Assembly: GCA_013205415.1 (NCBI GenBank)
Contig: JABMMY010000100.1
Coordinates: 1-5,238, forward strand
DNA from: Deltaproteobacteria bacterium
Lineage (GTDB): Bacteria; Bdellovibrionota; FAC87; UBA2466
Reading direction: 5' to 3'
DNA length: 5,238 nt
Shown here one piece after another: positions 1 to 4,723 of this stretch. Numbering within the stretch: the stretch's first letter is position 1; each line of letters begins with the position of its first letter. The notes beneath the pieces are model-generated. The model saw nothing but the letters and a program-made list of their open reading frames with translations, made no database searches and was not told the origin of the DNA. Both the position numbers and the translations under genes were made by a program.

Positions 1-1106
1 TCAAACTCGGTTTCAATAACCACGTTCCGTGTTTCTCCACGTTCAAAATCAATAAGCTCTCTGAGCAATCCATTAAGCTCGGTAGTTTTCCCAGTCTGCT
101 CTTTAACTCTGGCTCTGACTAAATAACTTTCTGTGATTTGTGCGAGTCGTTCTATCTCCCGCGAAATACTCTCTATGGTTTTTTTTATTTCTGGGTTTGA
201 ATCTTTTATTTCTGAGGCCAGCCAATCGATGTTTAGATTAATGGAGTTAAGGGGATTTCTAATTTCGTGAACCACCTCGGCAGAGAGCTGCCCGATAGCC
301 GCCAGCTTCTCCGATTGTAAGAGCTCTTTTTGTTGGCCCTTAATTTTATGATCCCGATCCTTTAGCGCGCCTAACATTCGATTAAACTCTCTAGCGAGCT
401 GACTTATTTCGTCTTTTTCCGAAGTTTTTACCTTTATATTTTGATCAAAATCTCCGCCGGTAAGTTTTTTAAGACTTTGAATAAGATGAGGAAGTGGGTT
501 CAGCACCTGGTAGGAGATAACCAGACAAAAAAGACCTAGAAACAGTAACAACAAGGAGAGCCCTACCGTAGTAAGATGGCTTTCTTGCCCTATCGCTTTT
601 GCTGCGGTGGTTGTTTTTTCACCTTCGTCATCAATTTTTTTGGAGAACCCCTGTAGTTTGGTTTTAAAAACAATAAATTGTGCGTCGAATTGTGCTTTTT
701 GTTTCGTGTTGATTAAGGCATCAAAGTTTTCTTTTAGTTCTGTGAGTAACAGCTTCATTTGTGGGATGCTTTTATTGGAAGTTCCCTCAAAACTTATAAG
801 TAACTGCTCTGCTACCATGAATTTTTTTTGAATGGCGTAGGGGTAAAGGTCTCTGGCCATTCTAGAAAAGGTGCTCCGGTCACTTGCTGGCTCACCGTCA
901 GAATAGTAATGGTGAATCTCTTCGGCTAGATTTTGTGTTCCCACCTGAATTTGAACCATCTGGCGAGACAGAGGGAGAAACAGCTCACTGAGCATTGAGA
1001 GCTGCCGATTAATTTGGCGAGATTGGATGTAGGTATACGATGACACCGCTCCAAAAAGAACGAGAACCGAAAAAAAGGAGCCAATAATTTTTGTTCGAAT
1101 GCTCAT
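1..1106 (-). CDS. Sensor histidine kinase, partial (C-terminal ATPase domain cut by window edge)
   Basis: Inner-membrane sensor kinase that should autophosphorylate a histidine and pass the phosphate to a response regulator. I translated 368 codons with no stop from the ATG at 1106 to the left edge. In order: TM1 at about residues 8-26; a mainly helical periplasmic region of about 150 residues (28-177), resembling four-helix-bundle sensors; TM2 at 178-202 (LLLLFLGLFCLV); HAMP at about 203-255 (NPL start, DEISQLAREFNRM at 232-244); and HisKA from about 260, with phospho-acceptor His280 in the H-box HEIRNPLNSI. The HEIRNPL form is typical of NtrB/ZraS/AtoS-type kinases, whose partners are often NtrC-like sigma54 activators; no partner is visible here. 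The N, G and F boxes should lie beyond position 1. The start is chosen because TM1 follows directly; no good Shine-Dalgarno precedes it. An in-frame GTG at 1187 is a weaker alternative. The sensed signal is unknown. Family call is firm; partner is inference. Confidence 0.93.
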   Translation of the reverse strand, partial: MSIRTKIIGSFFSVLVLFGAVSSYTYIQSRQINRQLSMLSELFLPLSRQMVQIQVGTQNLAEEIHHYYSDGEPASDRSTFSRMARDLYPYAIQKKFMVAEQLLISFEGTSNKSIPQMKLLLTELKENFDALINTKQKAQFDAQFIVFKTKLQGFSKKIDDEGEKTTTAAKAIGQESHLTTVGLSLLLLFLGLFCLVISYQVLNPLPHLIQSLKKLTGGDFDQNIKVKTSEKDEISQLAREFNRMLGALKDRDHKIKGQQKELLQSEKLAAIGQLSAEVVHEIRNPLNSINLNIDWLASEIKDSNPEIKKTIESISREIERLAQITESYLVRARVKEQTGKTTELNGLLRELIDFERGETRNVVIETEF

Positions 1107-1142
1107 AGCAATAAAGAAGAGGGCGAAGGGACCTAGAGAGAG

Positions 1143-1177
1143 GAGTATCCCAGATAACCTGGGATACTCTATTTTTT
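1143..1177 (+). terminator. Perfect hairpin plus T-tract, plus-strand orientation
   Basis: GAGTATCCCAG (1143-1153) and CTGGGATACTC (1159-1169) form a perfect 11-bp stem with a 5-nt ATAAC loop, followed by TATTTTTT. This is the form of a Rho-independent terminator read left to right. Both flanking genes lie on the minus strand, so it would stop antisense or small-RNA transcription rather than a visible gene. Read on the minus strand the same hairpin is followed by a CT-rich tract without a U-run, so it would at best be a weak terminator for the barrel gene or a leader structure ahead of the kinase. The stem is seen directly; its function is inferred. Confidence 0.6.
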
Positions 1178-1201
1178 CTTGAATCACTGAAATGGGGAGC
1201 G

Positions 1202-1281
1202 TTGATTAGTTGCCGTCGAAAAGAATTGTTGAGTCACGCTTCTCGCGATTTTTTTTTCATTTCTCGACAGGAACTAATTAA
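1202..1281. repeat. Imperfect inverted repeat overlapping the barrel gene stop codon
   Basis: Arms 1202-1222 and 1261-1281 are complementary apart from three mismatches and one G-T wobble, for example ATTAGTT (1205-1211) with AACTAAT (1272-1278) and GTCGA (1215-1219) with TCGAC (1264-1268). The loop is about 38 nt. The right arm contains the minus-strand TAA stop (1280-1278), so the barrel mRNA could end in a long stem-loop that protects its 3' end or slows RNA polymerase. No U-run follows it on the minus strand. The complementarity is seen directly; the role is inferred. Confidence 0.5.
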
Positions 1282-2093
1282 AAGGCTGCGCGAAGTGTGG
1301 CGCCATAATAGGGACTTTGTCCGTCCAGTAAAGTGTGCTCGCCATGAACTGAAAAATCTAAACTTCCCATGACATAACCCAATCGACCAGAGACCGAGCT
1401 TTCCTCGCTTGGCTTATCATAAATATATCCCGTTCCAATATAATAACTAGAACCCCCGAAATTTAAATAGGAGCCCACCGTATAGTTATTGCTAGTGTTA
1501 TCCAGGTCTTTTAATTGATAATCGACCTCAAAGTTAGCCATGCTGCTAAAGCCCCAGCCCAAGGCAAGAGTGGCCGTTCGAGTTTCTGTATTTGAAGAGC
1601 TATTTAAAGTGGTTCCAAAACCGCCACCCATATGAAAGCCCATGCCCTTTGAACCATTGTAGTTCAGGGCTGCATTGACAGTCCCATCATTTGACTGTGC
1701 CGTGTCTAGGCTTCGAGTCATCGTTCCTCCCACAGTCACTCGACCCTGAGCTAAACTCACACCTAAACCCGCACCTGCGGAATCTGCATGCACGCTATCG
1801 GCTCCTGTTAATGCCGAACCAGACCGGCTGGCAAAAGCACCTAATCCCACCTTTCCTGAACCCCAAACCGCCGAGGGGGTGAACGACTGAGTGTTTAACT
1901 GGTTATGTCTAGTATAGTAACCCTCAACTGCGGTTCCCATAGTTTGGGCCATCTGTCCCCCGTTATTAAAAGAGTTGGCGTCCGAAAAAAGAAATCCCGA
2001 TCCTCCTTTGGAAAAGGCGGCAGTTCCTTTGCCTTGAGTTGTGGCAGACAAAAAACTAAAGGTGCAAATAAGACCGATAATAATATTTTTCAT
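1278..2093 (-). CDS. Predicted outer-membrane beta-barrel protein, uncharacterised family
   Basis: A 271-residue exported protein. Residues 1-20 form a Sec signal peptide (MKN, then hydrophobic IIIGLICTFSFL), with cleavage probably near residues 18-21. The mature part has no cysteine, is rich in Gly, Ser, Asn and aromatics, and alternates polar and hydrophobic residues as in amphipathic strands, with strand-like runs such as ATLALGWGF and YYIGTGYIY. It ends YYGATLRAAF: terminal Phe271 with Leu267 and Tyr263 on the same face fits the BAM beta-signal of outer-membrane barrels. By length, about 8-12 strands are plausible. I recognise no named family; porin, autoaggregation or surface-barrel roles are all possible. 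The start is supported by a G-rich ribosome site (GGGGGAA, 2102-2096) 4 nt before ATG and by the signal peptide. A promoter lies upstream at 2179-2151. The histidine kinase follows on the same strand after 171 bp. Localisation is fairly sure; function is unknown. Confidence 0.85.
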   Translation of the reverse strand: MKNIIIGLICTFSFLSATTQGKGTAAFSKGGSGFLFSDANSFNNGGQMAQTMGTAVEGYYTRHNQLNTQSFTPSAVWGSGKVGLGAFASRSGSALTGADSVHADSAGAGLGVSLAQGRVTVGGTMTRSLDTAQSNDGTVNAALNYNGSKGMGFHMGGGFGTTLNSSSNTETRTATLALGWGFSSMANFEVDYQLKDLDNTSNNYTVGSYLNFGGSSYYIGTGYIYDKPSEESSVSGRLGYVMGSLDFSVHGEHTLLDGQSPYYGATLRAAF

Positions 2094-2150
2094 GATTCCC
2101 CCGTGGAACGGTTGTAAGTAAGTTTTTTTTGAATTTGGTAAGACACTTAT

Positions 2151-2179
2151 ATAATAATACTCTTTTGTAATATTGTCGA
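2151..2179 (-). promoter_or_regulatory. Sigma70-type promoter for the barrel gene
   Basis: On the minus strand, TCGACA (2179-2174, five of six to TTGACA) is followed after exactly 17 bp by TATTAT (2156-2151, five of six to TATAAT). Transcription would begin near 2144, giving a leader of about 50 nt that includes an A-rich stretch and the G-rich ribosome site. The -35 element sits inside an 8-bp palindrome, TGTCGACA (2174-2181), which could be a regulator site. The match is good but is judged by eye only. Confidence 0.6.
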
Positions 2180-2200
2180 CATTCGCTTTTATATTGCCTG

Positions 2201-2229
2201 TTGCGCTGCTTCATTGTGCTTGTTATGCT
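2201..2229 (+). promoter_or_regulatory. Candidate extended -10 promoter for the ferredoxin gene
   Basis: TTGCGC (2201-2206) is a weak -35, followed after 17 bp by TATGCT (2224-2229). A TG one base upstream (2221-2222) makes an extended -10 (TGTTATGCT), which can compensate for the poor -35. Transcription would start near 2236 and give a leader of about 30 nt. This is divergent from the barrel promoter, and the two do not overlap. Moderate to low confidence. Confidence 0.4.
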
Positions 2230-2264
2230 GGCCGATATTTCATTTTAGAAAGGCGAGTTAGATT

Positions 2265-2669
2265 ATGGGTGGAACCAACCCCTACATTCCGTGTCCAGAA
2301 ATTCAGAAACCTAAAAAACCCTTTCGGATTACTTTTTTGAACCTCGATAAAACGATTGAAGTTCTGCCAGATGCCGCCGTGTATGGAGCGGGTTTGCCTG
2401 GAAGTATTTTAGATATTGCGATGAGTGCCGGTATAGATATTGACCATGCGTGTGGAGGGGTTTGCGCCTGCTCTACCTGTCATATTTATATGAAAAAGGG
2501 GAATCAAAGTTGTTCCGTTGCCACCGAAAATGAAAATGACATGTTGGATTTGGCCCCAGAGGTGCGGCCCTCGTCTAGATTAGCGTGTCAGTGTGTTCCT
2601 AATGGGGAGGAGGATCTTATTGTGGAGATTCCAGCATGGAATCGTAATTTAGTTCGAGAGGGAAAGTAA
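2265..2669 (+). CDS. [2Fe-2S] ferredoxin, adrenodoxin/Isc type
   Basis: A small soluble electron carrier of 134 residues, probably serving iron-sulfur cluster assembly or a monooxygenase-type redox chain in the cytoplasm. The cluster ligands are visible as Cys63-x5-Cys69-x2-Cys72 in ACGGVCACSTCH, and Cys108 in RLACQC, the classic C-X5-C-X2-C...C pattern of vertebrate adrenodoxin and bacterial Isc Fdx. The fold start (FRITFLNLDKTIEV, 20-33), SILDIAMSAGIDIDHAC (47-63) and the acidic ENEND..DL helix (88-96) match the family. It is longer than E. coli Fdx (111 aa) because of an N-terminal extension of about 19 residues with Cys10, and it has further non-ligand cysteines (67, 83, 110). AAAGG (2249-2253) precedes the ATG by 11 nt, a loose ribosome site. 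No isc genes are adjacent. The next gene is convergent across a 21-bp gap in which I see no clear terminator hairpin. Family very sure; exact pathway inferred. Confidence 0.95.
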   Translation: MGGTNPYIPCPEIQKPKKPFRITFLNLDKTIEVLPDAAVYGAGLPGSILDIAMSAGIDIDHACGGVCACSTCHIYMKKGNQSCSVATENENDMLDLAPEVRPSSRLACQCVPNGEEDLIVEIPAWNRNLVREGK

Positions 2670-2690
2670 AACCCCTCTGCGGTACCTGGA

Positions 2691-3953
2691 TTAAATAGGC
2701 ACGTCGGAAAGTATAGTCGGTTCTAGTTCAAACCGATCTATTGGCATTCGAAGCACCTCTTCTGAAAAAACGGCAAAACATTTTTCCGCTGAAAATTGAT
2801 TCCGATAAAACATTTTATTTTCTGTCGCCACACGTTCTTTTGTTTCTTTCGAAAGTACTTTAATCTGTGAGATGGCATCCACAACACTCTCAACATCTCC
2901 GTGTTCCGAGTGATGGGTTTGTTTACAGTTGATTAAAAGATCCATGACGTGGCTTTTTTTCGGGCCAATATAAATGATCGGTTTTCCCGTTGCAATGGCT
3001 CCATACACCTTAGAGGTGTGAACAAGCCCGTTTACCGCATCTCCCATCACTACGATGTGGGCATCTACGCTTGTGAGTGAGTCGGTCAATTGTTCTCTTG
3101 GAACCAATGGCAATTGAACAATATTAGATAGGTTCTCCTTTTCTTTAAAGGCCTTAACCTCTAAAGATCTCAATCCACCTCCCACAAAAACAAACACAAT
3201 AGAGCTGTCTGCTCTCATTTGCTTTGCCGCCTGTAGCAACGTAGCAAGCGGATGAACCACACTGTGGTTTCCCGAGTACATGATTAGGGTCTTATTCATT
3301 AAATCATTCTTTTTTCGAAAACAGGATTCACTCGGATCAACCGGCCCTTCCGAGGGCTCAAAAAGAGACCAGGGATGAATCACAGAGATCTTATCCTGTG
3401 ATCCCCCGTATTCAACGGCCACCTTTTTCATCCATTTATCTAAAACAACAATGTGAGAACTAGACCTCAAACTTGCCCTAAACGCCCAGTTCAAAGCTCT
3501 ACCCACCAGAGAGGTTCTTTTTAAATACCCTACGGCAAAGGCGGCGGCGGGATTAATATCCATTAACCACTGAACGGCCCTGCCCCCTTTAAGACGACAG
3601 AAACACCCTCCCAAAAATCCAATAAGCGGTGGGGAGGTAAAACTAACCACAATATCTTGTGGCGGGAAAAACAGAAGCTTTAAAACCAACATGAGATCAA
3701 ACGTAAGTGCATCAAATAGCCGCAAAGCAAATCGTTGTTTTCCGAATCCCGTAGTTTGTAGTCTGTAGATTTTAATTCCTCGAAAGGTTTCTCGAGACGC
3801 AAATATCGCCTCCTTGTTTTCATAGCCTCGCCTTCCAGCGATCACACTCACGTCATGTCCCTTTTGAACTAAATAGGTCGCAAGATCCGTTAGCTGCTGG
3901 GCGGTGGCCACAGAATCTGGATAAAACGTCTGGTTTAAGAGAAGAATCTTCAT
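2691..3953 (-). CDS. GT4-family glycosyltransferase, WbuB/WcaI-like
   Basis: A predicted sugar transferase of 420 residues acting at the cytoplasmic face of the membrane, probably on a lipid-linked or surface polysaccharide; donor and acceptor cannot be read from sequence. N-terminal GT-B domain: MKILLLNQTFYPDSVATAQQ (1-20) with the first strand and start of the acceptor domain, LVQKGHDVSVIAG (28-40), hydrophobic stretches at about 82-97 and 102-118 with the SFTSPPLIG segment, and the WLMDINP motif (129-135) of the WbuB-type subgroup. C-terminal donor-binding domain: IMYSGNHSVVHP (224-235), FVFVGGG (254-260), and the nucleotide-sugar loop HTSKVYGAIATGKPIIYIG (312-330). In that loop the second Glu of the usual GT4 EX7E motif is Gly318, as is common in SK-x-Y type members. 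The last 20 residues are a nonconserved tail. It stands alone, with no polysaccharide cluster visible. There is no Shine-Dalgarno before the ATG, but the start begins exactly at the conserved first strand. Confidence 0.9.
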   Translation of the reverse strand: MKILLLNQTFYPDSVATAQQLTDLATYLVQKGHDVSVIAGRRGYENKEAIFASRETFRGIKIYRLQTTGFGKQRFALRLFDALTFDLMLVLKLLFFPPQDIVVSFTSPPLIGFLGGCFCRLKGGRAVQWLMDINPAAAFAVGYLKRTSLVGRALNWAFRASLRSSSHIVVLDKWMKKVAVEYGGSQDKISVIHPWSLFEPSEGPVDPSESCFRKKNDLMNKTLIMYSGNHSVVHPLATLLQAAKQMRADSSIVFVFVGGGLRSLEVKAFKEKENLSNIVQLPLVPREQLTDSLTSVDAHIVVMGDAVNGLVHTSKVYGAIATGKPIIYIGPKKSHVMDLLINCKQTHHSEHGDVESVVDAISQIKVLSKETKERVATENKMFYRNQFSAEKCFAVFSEEVLRMPIDRFELEPTILSDVPI

Positions 3954-4005
3954 GGGCTATATTTCGTGTTTTTTTGTTGGGTCTTATTAAAAAAGATGTT
4001 CTATC

Positions 4006-4011
4006 TATTAT
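4006..4011 (+). promoter_or_regulatory. Possible -10 element for the Sco gene
   Basis: TATTAT at 4006-4011 matches TATAAT in five of six bases, but no good -35 lies 16-18 bp upstream (CTTATT or TTATTA at 3983-3989 is weak). It lies on the same bases as the minus-strand CATAAT, so the two genes may fire back to back from one melted site. Transcription would start near 4018 and give a leader of about 69 nt containing two small hairpins. Low confidence. Confidence 0.3.
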
Positions 4012-4034
4012 GCCATTAAACTCTCATTTTACAA
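4007..4034 (-). promoter_or_regulatory. Candidate extended -10 promoter for the glycosyltransferase gene
   Basis: On the minus strand, TTGTAA (4034-4029, four of six) is followed after 16 bp by CATAAT (4012-4007, five of six), with an upstream TG (4015-4014) making an extended -10. Transcription near 4000 would give a leader of about 46 nt without a clear ribosome site. The -10 overlaps a plus-strand TATTAT (4006-4011) that may serve the Sco gene. Judged by eye only. Confidence 0.45.
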
Positions 4035-4072
4035 AGCGGGCCGATGCTTTGCGGGTGCGTCACCCTCTTTTT
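4032..4072 (+). promoter_or_regulatory. Tandem hairpins and T-tract in the Sco gene leader
   Basis: CAAAGC (4032-4037) pairs with GCTTTG (4046-4051) around an 8-nt loop, then GGGTG (4053-4057) pairs with CACCC (4061-4065) around CGT. TCTTTTT (4066-4072) follows immediately, and the ribosome site begins at 4073. The second hairpin plus T-tract has the outline of a short attenuator or of a structure that hides the ribosome site. The stems are short (6 and 5 bp), so chance is possible. Confidence 0.3.
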
Positions 4073-4080
4073 GGAGAAGG
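4073..4080 (+). promoter_or_regulatory. Strong ribosome binding site of the Sco gene
   Basis: GGAGAAGG sits 6 nt before the ATG at 4087. It is the best Shine-Dalgarno in the window and settles this start against an out-of-frame ATG at 4044. Confidence 0.8.
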
Positions 4081-4086
4081 ATTATT

Positions 4087-4659
4087 ATGCTGAACTCTCT
4101 TTTTGGGATCCTTATTTTTTGTATCTCTCTGTGCTCTTTTTTTGCGAGGGCCGAGGCCCCTTTAAAAAATTACACCCTACAGGATCAAAATGGGAAATCC
4201 TTTCAACTAACCGATCTGAAAGGGAGCTATCTTTTTGTTTCCTTTATCTATACGCGATGTCCCCTACCGAAAATGTGTCCACTTACGATGTCGTTAAATA
4301 GGCGCCTCTTTACCGCGTGGAAAAAATCTGCCTCCACCGTTCCACTTAAGTTTCTTATTGTAACGCTAGATCCCAATCAAGACTCACCGTCGGTGTTGAA
4401 ACGGTATGGGAAAAAATTTAATCTCAATGAAGCCTATTTCACCTTGGCGACCGGTCCCGATCAGGTACTTTCCGATTTTTCTGCAGAGTTTAATGCGATT
4501 GGACTTCCTTCTAATGGCCTGATTGCTCATAACTCCAAGAGTGTCCTATTGGGCCCCCTACTAACCCCCCTGAAAGATTATAAAGAGAATGAATGGGCGC
4601 CCGAAGAGGTGATTAAAGACCTTCTTTCATTCCATGCAAACAAAGAAAAAAAAACCTAG
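4087..4659 (+). CDS. SCO1/SenC-family protein with CX5C motif
   Basis: A predicted periplasmic thioredoxin-fold protein of 190 residues; Sco proteins bind copper and help assemble the CuA site of cytochrome oxidase, or act as thiol redox proteins. Residues 1-23 form a signal peptide (LFGILIFCISLCSFF, likely cleavage after ARA). The fold follows: YTLQDQNGKSFQLTDLKGSY (29-48), LFVSFIYTRCPLPKMCP (49-65) with Cys58 and Cys64, LKFLIVTLDPNQDSP (87-101) with the conserved TLDPxxDSP segment, YFTLATGP (117-124), and His148 in GLIAHNSK, the position of the third copper ligand. Classical Sco has CPxxxCP-type CX3C spacing; here the two cysteines are five residues apart (CPLPKMC), seen in a divergent SCO subgroup. 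The C-terminus is a short Lys-rich tail coded over an A9 run. The PpiC-like gene follows after 64 bp on the same strand. No oxidase genes are visible, so the copper role is inferred from family only. Confidence 0.9.
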   Translation: MLNSLFGILIFCISLCSFFARAEAPLKNYTLQDQNGKSFQLTDLKGSYLFVSFIYTRCPLPKMCPLTMSLNRRLFTAWKKSASTVPLKFLIVTLDPNQDSPSVLKRYGKKFNLNEAYFTLATGPDQVLSDFSAEFNAIGLPSNGLIAHNSKSVLLGPLLTPLKDYKENEWAPEEVIKDLLSFHANKEKKT

Positions 4660-4672
4660 TCCCTCTATCTGT

Positions 4673-4686
4673 CTTGGTGCACCAGG
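4673..4686. repeat. Loopless palindrome between the Sco and PpiC-like genes
   Basis: TGGTGCACCA (4675-4684) is a perfect 10-bp palindrome, extended at 4673-4686 by one T-G wobble and one C-G pair. It has no T-tract after it, so it is not a convincing terminator. It could be a dimeric regulator site or an mRNA stem with a tiny loop, or chance. It lies in the 64-bp gap, which shows no other promoter-like signal that I trust. Confidence 0.3.
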
Positions 4687-4723
4687 GATTGCACAGCCGG
4701 CAAGATTCCGTTAGCATGTGCCC

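Noticed and set aside
607..831. Open frame on the plus strand
   Set aside because: It is antisense to the periplasmic domain of the histidine kinase, which reads through cleanly on the minus strand. The predicted peptide shows no domain, and no ribosome site is evident.
1237..1257. CGCTTCTCGCGA followed by T9 as a second plus-strand terminator
   Set aside because: The possible stem is only about 3 bp. The T-run is striking but there is no stable hairpin before it.
1691..2117. Two open frames on the plus strand (1691-1882 and 1905-2117)
   Set aside because: Both lie opposite the barrel gene and show no signal, motif or ribosome site. They follow from its Gly/Ser-rich codon use.
2670..2690. 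Terminator between the convergent ferredoxin and glycosyltransferase genes
   Set aside because: The 21-bp gap holds only a GGTACC palindrome with no stem of useful length and no T-tract on either strand.
4044..4301. Open frame starting MLCGCVTLF, overlapping the Sco gene in another frame
   Set aside because: Its start lies in the leader hairpin with no ribosome site, and it overlaps a clear Sco protein with a strong ribosome site. A short regulatory upstream peptide cannot be excluded, but nothing supports it.
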